From positions 1 through 15,999 of the forward strand of contig MAXL01000475.1 in NCBI GenBank assembly GCA_001751005.1: 15,999 nucleotides of DNA, given 5' to 3'. The position numbers and the translations under genes were made by a program. The stretch is from Desulfobacterales bacterium S5133MH16 (lineage in GTDB: Bacteria > Desulfobacterota > Desulfobacteria > Desulfobacterales > UBA11574). The notes beneath the pieces were generated by a model. That model was given only the letters and a program-made list of their open reading frames with translations, was not told the DNA's origin and searched no databases. Shown here one piece after another: positions 7,228 through 15,097 of this stretch (its first letter is position 1; each line of letters starts with the position of its first letter).

Positions 7228-9098
7228 TTGAGGTCCCTTTGGGCAAATATTTACAAACCGCAGATACCGATTGGTACAAACAACGTTTAATCCGGGTGAT
7301 GTTATGCGTTGCAGGTGCCTTTTTTATTCTTTTATTGCGTTTATTTTATCTTCAGGTGGTTCAGGGACAGGAGTTAAGGCGACTTTCAGAAAACAACTGT
7401 ATTCGGCTGCAAAGTACAGATGCTTCCAGAGGGATGATTTTTGATCGTAATGGAATACTTCTTGTTGATAATCGGCCGGCGTTTGATCTTAGTATTATTT
7501 TAAAAGACGCCAAACCGGTTGATCGTACTATTGAGAAGTTGGCTAAATTGATTGAGGTTCCTGTATCGGAGCTTATGAAAAAAATTGAGCATAATAAAGG
7601 TATTTTGTCCTATAAACCGATTCTTTTGAAACAGGATATCGGGCGAGATGCCCTTGCGGCTGTCGATGTTCGAAAATTCGATCTTCCCGGTATTGTTGTA
7701 AATGTAAAGCCTCGAAGACACTACATCAAAAGGCAGAGCGCCGCCCATCTGATCGGATATTTGAGTGAAATCAGTTCTGATGAGCTCAAATCGGGGAAAC
7801 ATCCGGAGTGTAAAGGCGGTGATTTTATCGGAAAGTTTGGTGTTGAAAAGGTATTTGAACGGTTTTTGAAGGGAAAGCAAGGGGGGCGACAGGTCGAAGT
7901 AAATGTCATGGGACAGGTTGTTAAAGTCTTAAAAACGGTTGATGCCCTGCCCGGACAAAATATATATCTGACCATTGACTATATTTTGCAGAAAAAGGCG
8001 GAAGCACTTTTAGAAGGCGCAGCCGGTGCAGTGGTAGCTATGGATCCGGAGACAGGAGACATACTTGTAATGGCAAGCTCACCTTCATTTGACCAGAATG
8101 CTTTTGTTGACGGTATGTCACACAAACAATGGGAGTCTTTGATTTCCAATCCGTTAAGGCCCATGGCAAACAAGGCTGTTCAGGGTGAGTATCCTCCTGC
8201 ATCTACCTTTAAGATTGTAACCGCAATTGCAGGGCTGGAGGAAGGTGTTATCGATGAAAACACAACCATGCATTGTCCGGGGTATTATAAATACGGAAAT
8301 CGTATTTATAGATGCTGGAGACGCGGAGGCCACGGTAGCGTAGATATTGTTAAAGCATTGTCCCAATCCTGTGACGTCTTTTTTTACCAGGTGGGTCAAA
8401 AGCTGGGCGTAGATCGACTTGCGTTTTACGCTAAGGCATGTGGTTTGGGGTCGGCAACCGGGATAAATCTGGACGATGAGGCAGAAGGGCTGATTCCAAC
8501 CTCGGCCTGGAAAAAGCGGCGAACCGGCATTTCCTGGCAAGGAGGAGAGACCCTTTCAGTGGCCATCGGGCAGGGGTATGACCTATCAACGCCATTGCAG
8601 ATGCTGGTTCTGACTTCGGCATTGGCAAATGGCGGAACAGGATATAAGCCACTGATACTGAAATCGGTTAAAACAGTAGATGGTGATATTGTTATTCAAA
8701 GCAAAAGGCAGATTATCGGCAGGTTGCCTGCCGGCAAAAAGACATTGGCGATTGTCAAAAAAGGTCTGTGGGAAGTGGTTAACAGTCCCAAAGGAACTGG
8801 ACGGATCGCACATATTAAAGGTATCGATATCAGTGGAAAAACCGGAACCGCACAGGTGGTGGGACGTACTAATGATCCCCATCTGTCTGAGAAAGATATT
8901 CCGGATCATTTCAAAGATCATGCATGGTTTGTGTCTTATGCGCCATCAGTCGATCCACAAATAGCTGTTGCCGTGCTTGTAGAACATGGAGGACACGGAT
9001 CAACCGCAGCAGCACCCATAGCAAGGGAAATAATTAGGACATATTTGGAAAAGGATGAATATGTAAGGCAGCTGAAAGCTGAAATCTCCAAGCAATAA
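7224..9098 (+). CDS. mrdA: Penicillin-binding protein 2, elongasome transpeptidase
   Basis: PBP2 is the class B transpeptidase that cross-links glycan strands made by RodA. The 624 residues contain a short cytoplasmic N-terminus, one membrane anchor (about 24-43), the pedestal domain beginning with RGMIFDRNG, and the transpeptidase domain with S327-T-F-K330 (nucleophile serine), S382-C-D384 (the SxN-position motif in its SxD form, usual for PBP2) and K539-T-G541. The start is uncertain. TTG at 7224 overlaps the mreD stop by 4 nt (TTGA), while another in-frame TTG at 7239 has a GAGG 5 nt upstream and would shorten the protein by five residues. No nearby ATG precedes the membrane anchor. Residue numbers here use the 7224 start. 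rodA follows after 26 nt. Confidence 0.95.
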   Translation: MIEVPLGKYLQTADTDWYKQRLIRVMLCVAGAFFILLLRLFYLQVVQGQELRRLSENNCIRLQSTDASRGMIFDRNGILLVDNRPAFDLSIILKDAKPVDRTIEKLAKLIEVPVSELMKKIEHNKGILSYKPILLKQDIGRDALAAVDVRKFDLPGIVVNVKPRRHYIKRQSAAHLIGYLSEISSDELKSGKHPECKGGDFIGKFGVEKVFERFLKGKQGGRQVEVNVMGQVVKVLKTVDALPGQNIYLTIDYILQKKAEALLEGAAGAVVAMDPETGDILVMASSPSFDQNAFVDGMSHKQWESLISNPLRPMANKAVQGEYPPASTFKIVTAIAGLEEGVIDENTTMHCPGYYKYGNRIYRCWRRGGHGSVDIVKALSQSCDVFFYQVGQKLGVDRLAFYAKACGLGSATGINLDDEAEGLIPTSAWKKRRTGISWQGGETLSVAIGQGYDLSTPLQMLVLTSALANGGTGYKPLILKSVKTVDGDIVIQSKRQIIGRLPAGKKTLAIVKKGLWEVVNSPKGTGRIAHIKGIDISGKTGTAQVVGRTNDPHLSEKDIPDHFKDHAWFVSYAPSVDPQIAVAVLVEHGGHGSTAAAPIAREIIRTYLEKDEYVRQLKAEISKQ

Positions 9099-9124
9099 TA
9101 CGATTCATATGGAGTGTAGCGATC

Positions 9125-10228
9125 ATGTTTGATCGGCGGTTTGTAAAATACTTTGATTGGGGCTTATTGGGGCTCACTTTTTTAATCGGAATATTGGGTC
9201 TTGTTACCCTATACAGCGCGGTAACATCAGCGACTCCCACGCCGCAAAAAACACTCTATTTTAAACAGATGATCTGGTATTGTGCCGGGATGACCGGCAT
9301 GGTTTTGTCTTTTCTGGTTAATTATAAATCATTGTATCGATGGGCTCCCGCAATCTATGTGGTATGCATATTGCTTTTGATATATGTTTTAATAATGGGA
9401 AAATATGTAGGGGGAGCAAGGCGTTGGCTTGTATTGGGCCCTATTTCAATTCAACCGTCAGAACTTGTCAAGATTGCCGTGATCATCAGTCTGGCAAGAT
9501 ACTATTCCAAATTTTCAGATACCAGAGGTTTTACCTTGCGAGAACTTTTTACCCCTTTGATATTGACGGCAATTCCTTTTATTTTAATCGTTAAACAGCC
9601 GGATTTAGGGACAGCCATGGTGGTGGTTTTGATTGCCGGTTTCATGACTGTTTTTGTAAAAATTGAAAGACGTTCGTTTTTATGTATTGTTTCTGCGTGT
9701 ACGATAACCGGTCCTTTGGTCTGGTTTTTACTGAAAGGTTACCAGAAGAAACGGATATTAACCTTTATAAATCCAGACCGTGACCCACTGGGTGCAGGCT
9801 ATCATATTATACAATCCAAAATTGCCATAGGTTCCGGCATGATCTTCGGCAAAGGATATTTGAAAGGAACTCAGAACGCACTCTCCTTTTTACCTGAGCA
9901 GCATACCGATTTCATATTTTCAGTTTTGGCCGAGGAATGGGGATTTGTGGGGTCGGTGGTTATGCTTTTTCTTTTTCTTATGCTTATTATCTGGGGATTA
10001 AACATTGCTTATAGATGCAGAGATCCTTTTGGCACTATTCTGGCTGTAGGCATCACGGCAATGATGTTCTGGCAGATTTTTATCAATATTGGAATGGCTA
10101 TGGGCCTGATGCCGATCGTTGGTGTGACGCTGCCGTTTATCAGCTATGGAGGGTCATCCATCGTTAGCATAATGGTTTGTGTCGGCCTTTTAATGAGTAT
10201 AAGCATGAGGCGCTTCCTGTTTGAATAA
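9125..10228 (+). CDS. rodA: Peptidoglycan glycosyltransferase RodA
   Basis: RodA is the SEDS-family integral membrane polymerase that makes glycan strands from lipid II together with PBP2. The 367 residues show about ten hydrophobic segments and the family's hallmark loops: GGARRWLVLGPISIQPSEL, KQPDLGTAMV, DPLGAGYHIIQS and LPEQHTDFIFSVLAEEWG. The essential acidic residue falls at D262 in EQHTDFIF, equivalent to the catalytic aspartate described for SEDS polymerases. A TGGAG ribosome binding site precedes the ATG. It is the last gene of the tight cluster that starts with mreB, and a gap of 128 nt follows. Confidence 0.97.
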   Translation: MFDRRFVKYFDWGLLGLTFLIGILGLVTLYSAVTSATPTPQKTLYFKQMIWYCAGMTGMVLSFLVNYKSLYRWAPAIYVVCILLLIYVLIMGKYVGGARRWLVLGPISIQPSELVKIAVIISLARYYSKFSDTRGFTLRELFTPLILTAIPFILIVKQPDLGTAMVVVLIAGFMTVFVKIERRSFLCIVSACTITGPLVWFLLKGYQKKRILTFINPDRDPLGAGYHIIQSKIAIGSGMIFGKGYLKGTQNALSFLPEQHTDFIFSVLAEEWGFVGSVVMLFLFLMLIIWGLNIAYRCRDPFGTILAVGITAMMFWQIFINIGMAMGLMPIVGVTLPFISYGGSSIVSIMVCVGLLMSISMRRFLFE

Positions 10229-10299
10229 TCACGAAACATGATGTGTGACTTAACCTGACAATGTGTTTTCAGCTATTTTCTGTGGATTCACTTTTTCAA

Positions 10300-10326
10300 A
10301 GGTCACATGTCCTAAAAGGATGACCT
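10300..10326 (+). promoter_or_regulatory. Hairpin in the bactofilin leader
   Basis: AGGTCA (10300-10305) pairs with TGACCT (10321-10326), and inside it TCCT (10310-10313) pairs with AGGA (10317-10320) around a 3-nt loop. This gives a 10-bp stem with a 4-nt bulge (CATG). It is not followed by a T-run, so it is not a normal terminator of rodA. A smaller CCGG/CCGG hairpin follows, just before the strong GGAGG ribosome binding site of the bactofilin gene. Confidence 0.45.
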
Positions 10327-10356
10327 GCACCGGCTTGTCCGGGTTATGGAGGATGT

Positions 10357-10698
10357 ATGAAAAAAACAAAGGAGCCCCAAACCATAAACACTTTGCTGGG
10401 AGCCGGTACCAGTATTGAAGGGACAATCGAGTTTAATAATATCGTCAGGCTGGACGGAAATGTTAAAGGAAAAATTAGCAGCAAGCAAGGTACGGTGATT
10501 ATAGGGGAAAGGGCTGTTGTGAACGCAGAGATAATTGTCGATGTCGCAATAATCATGGGTGAGGTAAACGGTACAATCCATGCAAAGGAAAAAATTGAGG
10601 TTTATCCGCCGGGTCGTATTACAGGTGATATTCAGGCTCCGGTTGTTTTGATTGAATCCGGAGTTGTTTTCAATGGAAATTGTTTTATGAAAGGCTGA
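10357..10698 (+). CDS. Bactofilin (polymer-forming cytoskeletal protein)
   Basis: Bactofilins form nucleotide-free filaments of beta-helical subunits that localise wall-modifying enzymes. The 113-residue protein is small, as usual, and consists almost wholly of the repeating short-strand pattern of the bactofilin domain (about residues 14-110). Each turn carries G-x-[IV] repeats, such as GTSIEGTIEF, VRLDGNVKGKI, VNGTIHAKEKIEV and GRITGDIQAPVV. The N-terminal tail is short and polar, and no membrane segment is seen. A GGAGG lies 4 nt from the ATG. It sits between the elongasome genes and the ATP synthase operon, in line with a cell-shape role. Its own leader structure suggests separate expression from rodA. 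Confidence 0.92.
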   Translation: MKKTKEPQTINTLLGAGTSIEGTIEFNNIVRLDGNVKGKISSKQGTVIIGERAVVNAEIIVDVAIIMGEVNGTIHAKEKIEVYPPGRITGDIQAPVVLIESGVVFNGNCFMKG

Positions 10699-10702
10699 AC
10701 CC

Positions 10703-10758
10703 TTTCTTTTATCAATGTAACAGGTTTAATTTTAACGGGAAATAAGACATAAAAGAAA
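10703..10758 (+). repeat. AT-rich inverted repeat after the bactofilin gene
   Basis: TTTCTTTTAT (10703-10712) and ATAAAAGAAA (10749-10758) are perfect 10-nt inverted repeats separated by 36 nt, immediately after the bactofilin stop and before the ATP synthase promoter. With only one G:C pair and a long loop it would be a weak terminator at best. Confidence 0.35.
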
Positions 10759-10773
10759 AATTAAAAAAAACCT

Positions 10774-10802
10774 TTGACAACCTTTATAACTGATGTTATA
10801 GA
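10774..10802 (+). promoter_or_regulatory. Sigma-70 promoter of the ATP synthase operon
   Basis: A perfect -35 TTGACA (10774-10779) is separated by exactly 17 nt from TATAGA (10797-10802). Initiation near 10809 gives a leader of about 60 nt before the first ATP synthase gene. This is the best promoter in the window and fits a highly expressed operon. Confidence 0.7.
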
Positions 10803-10869
10803 CCGCCGAGTTAAAAACATGAGTTTGTATAAATCGCGTTTACAGGTTTCATGGATGGAGGATCTATAG

Positions 10870-11394
10870 ATGAAAATAGTTGGTTTGAACCGGAAAGGTT
10901 GGATTATCTTCTATTTTATATTAGCCTCTCTATTGTTTGCGGGAGTTGCTTTTGGCGCAGGTGGAATAACGGTTATTCCTGATTGGACGCTTTGGCTCCA
11001 AATGGCCAATTTTCTCCTTATTGTATGGGTGTTAAATATTATTTTATTCAGACCGATTCGCAAAATTCTGATCCAAAGAAAGGAAAAAATTACAAGCCTT
11101 GAGCAGAATATCGAGACTTCAGACAAGGAAGCAAAGGAAAAAAACGAGGCCTTCGATTCGGGGATTAGAGATGCTAGGGCTAAAGGATTAAATGAAAAGA
11201 ATGTCCTGTTAAATGAGGCTGCTGGCCAAGAAAGAGAGATAATCGATAAAATTAATCAAAAGGCTCAGGCAGACCTTGCCGAGGTACGTGAAAAAATTGC
11301 AAAGGATGCCGAGACTGTCAGGGCATCTTTACAAAAGGAGATTGATACCTTTGCGAGTGCTATTGGTGAAAAAATTCTGGGGAGGGCTGTTTAA
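10870..11394 (+). CDS. ATP synthase F0 b'-type subunit
   Basis: This is one of two peripheral-stalk b-type subunits that hold the F1 head to the membrane part. The 174-residue product has a signal-peptide-like N-terminus (residues 1-29, ending GVAFG before AGG), a membrane segment at about 40-60 directly followed by FRPIRKIL, and then a long charged helix (about 65-165) typical of b subunits. The ribosome binding site is GGAGG 8 nt before the ATG. It is the first gene of the operon, 67 nt downstream of the promoter -10 element. Its TAA overlaps the next ATG as TAATG. Choosing b' for this copy and b for the next rests on order and is not certain. Confidence 0.88.
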   Translation: MKIVGLNRKGWIIFYFILASLLFAGVAFGAGGITVIPDWTLWLQMANFLLIVWVLNIILFRPIRKILIQRKEKITSLEQNIETSDKEAKEKNEAFDSGIRDARAKGLNEKNVLLNEAAGQEREIIDKINQKAQADLAEVREKIAKDAETVRASLQKEIDTFASAIGEKILGRAV

Positions 11395-12014
11395 TGAACC
11401 TTAATATAAGAAGACGGTCCGGTATTAATCGTAACAATCTGATTATTCAAAAAGGATTAACCGCGATAGTTATTATGGCCGTGCTTTTATTCTGCTTTGT
11501 GGGGACGACTATAGCTTCGTCAGAAGGAAACGGCGGTAAAGGATGGGTAGCGACCGATACTTACAAGGTTATGAATTTTTCTGTTCTGGCTATCGGCCTT
11601 TTTTTTCTGTTACGCAAGCCGGCATCTCAGGCGCTTGCTTCCAGAATTAAAGGCATAAAAGATCAGCTCAGCGAACTGGAAGCCAAGAAAAAGGATGCCG
11701 AAAAGGAACTGGTAAAATACAATGAAAGGCTTTCGCATTTGGAACAGGAGGCTGAGAAGCTTATTGAAGAGTATGTAAGGCAGGGAAACGAGGCCAAGGC
11801 AAGAATCATAGATGAGGCAAAAAAGACTGTCGAGAAACTAGAAGAACAAGCCCGCCGCAATATTGAGCATGAGTTCAAACAGGCCAAAATAAAACTGCAG
11901 CAAGATATACTCGAAAAAGCGCTTGTTAATGCTGAAACCTTGATAAAAAATAAGATTACAACCAAGGATCAGGATAAATTGGTAGATGAATATTTAGAAA
12001 AGGTGGTGGCATAA
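11394..12014 (+). CDS. atpF: ATP synthase F0 b subunit
   Basis: This is the second peripheral-stalk subunit, expected to pair with the preceding b' protein. The 206 residues comprise a basic N-region (1-20), a hydrophobic core (about 21-37) ending GTTIAS as a likely signal-peptide cleavage site, a second membrane segment (about 58-73) followed by RKPASQALASRI, and a long highly charged coiled-coil helix (about 80-200). The ribosome binding site GGGGAGGG lies within the end of the upstream gene, about 7 nt before the ATG. The start and stop both take part in TAATG overlaps, so translation is coupled on both sides. Confidence 0.9.
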   Translation: MNLNIRRRSGINRNNLIIQKGLTAIVIMAVLLFCFVGTTIASSEGNGGKGWVATDTYKVMNFSVLAIGLFFLLRKPASQALASRIKGIKDQLSELEAKKKDAEKELVKYNERLSHLEQEAEKLIEEYVRQGNEAKARIIDEAKKTVEKLEEQARRNIEHEFKQAKIKLQQDILEKALVNAETLIKNKITTKDQDKLVDEYLEKVVA

Positions 12015-12565
12015 TGAAGAATTTGAAAATAGCCCGGCGTTATGCCAAGGCACTTCTGATTATCGGCAAAGAGGATGATAAGGCTGAGACCTATAAAGAA
12101 GAACTTGATCGATTTTCAGATTTAATTACAAGTGAAAAAGAGCTTGAGCAGGCAATTACAAACCCGCTTTATGATGCCAGAGGCCGTAAAAAGGTTTTGC
12201 AGGCGGTAATAGATAAAGTAAATATTTCCAAACTTATGGCATCTTTCCTGCTTTTGCTGTTTGACAAAGGACGGTTTGGATTTCTAAGTGATATCAATGA
12301 GTTTTATAAAAAACTGGCCGATGAATTAAAAGGCGTTGTGCGTGCCAGTCTGGTTTCGGCCACTGAATTGTCATCCGAAACCGTTGAAAAAATCCGTACT
12401 ACCCTGTCGAAAAAGACAGGTAAAGATATTATTTTAGAGGTTGAACAAGACCCCAGCCTTATAGGGGGGATTGTCTCCCGAATAGGTGATCTTGTTTTGG
12501 ACGGTAGCATCAAAACACAATTACTCAATATGAGAGAATCTTTAAAAAGGGGTGAGAGTGTATAA
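12014..12565 (+). CDS. atpH: ATP synthase F1 delta subunit
   Basis: The delta (OSCP-type) subunit caps the F1 head and binds the b stalk. The 183 residues match the family length. The N-terminal helical domain starts with RRYAKALLIIGK. The conserved C-terminal signature DPSLIGGIVSRIGDLVLDGSI begins at about residue 146. Position between b and alpha is the standard order. Both ends overlap neighbours by one base (TAATG). Confidence 0.95.
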   Translation: MKNLKIARRYAKALLIIGKEDDKAETYKEELDRFSDLITSEKELEQAITNPLYDARGRKKVLQAVIDKVNISKLMASFLLLLFDKGRFGFLSDINEFYKKLADELKGVVRASLVSATELSSETVEKIRTTLSKKTGKDIILEVEQDPSLIGGIVSRIGDLVLDGSIKTQLLNMRESLKRGESV

Positions 12566-14082
12566 TGGAACTAAAAGCTGAAGAAATAAGTCAGATTATT
12601 AAGGAACAGATTACGGATTACGACAAGAAAGTTGAATTGAGTGAAACAGGGGTTGTTTTGTCGGTGGGTGATGGTATTGCCAGAGTGTATGGTCTGGAAA
12701 AGGTTATGGCAATGGAGCTGGTTGAATTCCCGGGTGGCATTTTTGGCCTTGTGCTGAACCTTGAGGAAGATAACGTAGGCATTGCCGTTATGGGTGACGA
12801 CTTCGATATCAAAGAAGGTGATATGGTCAAGCGGACCGGCCGAATTGCTGAGGTTCCTGTGGGGAAAGGTGTCCTTGGGCGGGTACTTTCGGCAGTTGGT
12901 GAACCTCTTGATGGTAAGGGGCCTGTAGATACCAAAGAAACCAGAAGGGTTGAGATGGTTGCACCGGGTGTTATTGACAGAAAGGGTGTGCATGAACCCA
13001 TGTATACCGGAGCAAAAGCTATTGATGCCATGACACCGGTGGGCCGCGGCCAACGAGAACTGGTCATTGGTGACCGCCAGATCGGCAAAACAGCTCTTGT
13101 GGTGGATGCCATCATTAATCAGAAAAATACGGATGTTTACTGTATTTATGTGGCCTGCGGTCAGAAAAAATCCACGGTTGCCCAGGTAGTTGCCGCCCTT
13201 GAAAAACACGGGGCCATGGAATATACGACTGTTATTGCAGCCTGTGCCAGCGACCCGGCAACATTGCAGTATATCGCCCCTTATTCGGGATGCGCCATGG
13301 GGGAATATTTCCGGGACAATAAGATGCATGCGCTCATCATTTATGATGACCTTTCAAAACAAGCGGCGTCATATCGCCAGGTTTCGCTTCTTTTAAGACG
13401 TCCACCAGGTCGTGAAGCTTACCCCGGCGATATTTTTTACAATCACTCTCGCCTGCTGGAACGAGCCTCTAAGCTCAACGACGAGCTGGGCGCCGGTTCT
13501 CTGACAGCGCTTCCGATTATTGAGACCCAGGCCGGTGACGTTTCAGCATATATTCCGACAAATGTTATTTCCATTACCGACGGGCAGATCTTTCTTGAGC
13601 CCAGTCTGTTCTTTGCAGGTGTTAGGCCTGCAATTAATGTCGGACTTTCTGTGTCTCGCGTGGGTGGTGCGGCTCAGGTCAAAGCCATGAAACAGGTGGC
13701 CGGTACACTGCGGCTTGATCTGGCCCAGTTCCGTGAACTTGAAGCGTTTGCCGCTTTTGGAAGTGACCTGGACAAGGCAACTCAGGCACAGCTTGCTCGT
13801 GGAGAAAGGCTCGTTGAGATTTTGAAGCAACCGCAGTTTCAACCGCTCTCGGTTGAAAGACAGGTGACAATACTCTATGCGGGTACAAAAGGTTTTCTCG
13901 ACAAATATCCTGTTAACGTTTTAGAGAAATATGAGAACGGGCTGTACCCTTTTATTGAAGACAGGTATGCTCATATTTTTACTGAAATTGCGGAGAAACA
14001 AGAGATATCAGATGAGCTTGACAAAGTTATGACCGAGGCCTTGAACGCTTATGACGAGGAGTTCAAGGATACAATCAAATAG
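12565..14082 (+). CDS. atpA: ATP synthase F1 alpha subunit
   Basis: The alpha subunit forms the non-catalytic nucleotide sites of the alpha3-beta3 head. The 505 residues are full length. Walker A is G169-D-R-Q-I-G-K175-T176, the Walker B segment is ALIIYDD (D261/D262), and the conserved arginine that reaches into the catalytic site is R365 in SVSRVGGAAQ. The N-terminal crown domain and the C-terminal helical domain are both complete. The start overlaps the delta stop by one base, with GGGGTGAGAG as a possible ribosome binding site. A spacer of 52 nt follows before gamma, with a small GTTAT/ATAAC inverted repeat (14082-14086 and 14100-14104). Confidence 0.99.
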   Translation: MELKAEEISQIIKEQITDYDKKVELSETGVVLSVGDGIARVYGLEKVMAMELVEFPGGIFGLVLNLEEDNVGIAVMGDDFDIKEGDMVKRTGRIAEVPVGKGVLGRVLSAVGEPLDGKGPVDTKETRRVEMVAPGVIDRKGVHEPMYTGAKAIDAMTPVGRGQRELVIGDRQIGKTALVVDAIINQKNTDVYCIYVACGQKKSTVAQVVAALEKHGAMEYTTVIAACASDPATLQYIAPYSGCAMGEYFRDNKMHALIIYDDLSKQAASYRQVSLLLRRPPGREAYPGDIFYNHSRLLERASKLNDELGAGSLTALPIIETQAGDVSAYIPTNVISITDGQIFLEPSLFFAGVRPAINVGLSVSRVGGAAQVKAMKQVAGTLRLDLAQFRELEAFAAFGSDLDKATQAQLARGERLVEILKQPQFQPLSVERQVTILYAGTKGFLDKYPVNVLEKYENGLYPFIEDRYAHIFTEIAEKQEISDELDKVMTEALNAYDEEFKDTIK

Positions 14083-14134
14083 TTATTTGTTGAGTTTGTA
14101 TAACAGGCAATTGAAATTATAAAGGCTGATTTGT

Positions 14135-15025
14135 ATGGCGACGTTAAAAGAAGTCAAAACAAAAATAGGTGCGGTAAAGAAGACAAAACAAATCACAAAA
14201 GCCATGAACATGGTGGCTGCTTCCAGATTGCGTGGCGCCCAGACCAATATGGATGGCTTTCGGCCCTATGCTGAAAAGTTCGCTGAGGTTCTTGGAGGTC
14301 TTTCAGGAAGAGCAGGAGAGGAAACCAGCCCTCTTCTTTTGCCGCATGAGGAAGTCATAAAAAAACATATTATTTTGTGCACGTCCGATCGGGGTTTATG
14401 CGGTGGTTTCAATGCACACCTTATTTCCAAAGCCGATTCATTTATAAAAGAAGCCGGAGAGGATATAGAGTTCTCAGTTACAAACTTTGGCAAAAAGGGA
14501 CGGGATTGGTGCCGTAAAAAACAAATTCCTATCAAAAGTGAGCATATTGAGGTCATTGGGACTGTCATCAAGTTCAATATTGCTTCCACAGTCGGCAAAG
14601 GCTTGATAGACGGATTTCTTAATGGAGAATATGACGAAGTCTATGTTGTTTATTCAGAGTTCGTCAGTATGGGACGACAGGTCGCGACAATAAAACAGTT
14701 GCTTCCCATACCGCCAATGGAATCTGATGAAGATGAGGCCGAAGACCAGGACAAGCCGTATCTGGCGGAGCATATTTGTGAACCGTCTCCTGATGAACTT
14801 CTGGGTGAGTTACTGCCAAGAAGCGTATATGTCCAATTATACGGTGCGTTACTGGAGACATCTACCAGCGAACATGCCGCACGGATGATGGCCATGGACA
14901 ATGCGTCCAAGGCTTGTGACGATATGATAGACAACCTTACTCTGGCATACAATAAGGCTCGACAGGCATCCATTACCGCTGAGTTGATGGATATCGTCGG
15001 CGGTGCCGAGGCCCTTAAAGGGTAA
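14135..15025 (+). CDS. atpG: ATP synthase F1 gamma subunit
   Basis: Gamma is the central rotor shaft. The 296 residues have the two conserved terminal helices that form the coiled-coil shaft: the N-terminal segment up to about residue 55 (containing KKTKQITKAMNMVAASRLR) and the C-terminal segment from EHAARMMAMDNASKA to ITAELMDIVGGAEAL. The central Rossmann-like part includes CTSDRGLCGGFNAHL. A strongly acidic loop, MESDEDEAEDQDKPY, sits around residues 194-208. The ribosome binding site is weak (AAAGG about 9 nt before the ATG). Confidence 0.98.
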   Translation: MATLKEVKTKIGAVKKTKQITKAMNMVAASRLRGAQTNMDGFRPYAEKFAEVLGGLSGRAGEETSPLLLPHEEVIKKHIILCTSDRGLCGGFNAHLISKADSFIKEAGEDIEFSVTNFGKKGRDWCRKKQIPIKSEHIEVIGTVIKFNIASTVGKGLIDGFLNGEYDEVYVVYSEFVSMGRQVATIKQLLPIPPMESDEDEAEDQDKPYLAEHICEPSPDELLGELLPRSVYVQLYGALLETSTSEHAARMMAMDNASKACDDMIDNLTLAYNKARQASITAELMDIVGGAEALKG

Positions 15026-15044
15026 ACCTGGGAAATAGTCACCA

Positions 15045-15072
15045 GTTGTTTGTTGATCGATTAACAAATAAC
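15045..15072 (+). promoter_or_regulatory. Intercistronic RNA hairpin between gamma and beta genes
   Basis: Bases 15045-15056 pair with 15061-15072 over 12 bp, including two G.U wobbles, around a TCGA loop. It lies in the 72-nt gap, 13 nt before the GGAGG of the beta gene. The downstream flank (AACAAATAACA) has no T-run, so it should not terminate transcription. A role in mRNA processing or stability is a guess. Confidence 0.5.
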
Positions 15073-15097
15073 AAATAACAGATTTGGAGGTCTATAG

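Noticed and set aside
12571..13329. 252-codon minus-strand frame inside the alpha subunit gene
   Set aside because: It is fully antisense to a highly conserved gene; it is rich in His, Asn and Phe in the way that reverse-strand shadows are, and shows no motif.
15060..15082. AACAAATAACAAATAACA considered as part of a CRISPR or tandem array
   Set aside because: It is only about two copies of a simple 7-base unit and is better explained as part of the hairpin spacer before the beta gene.
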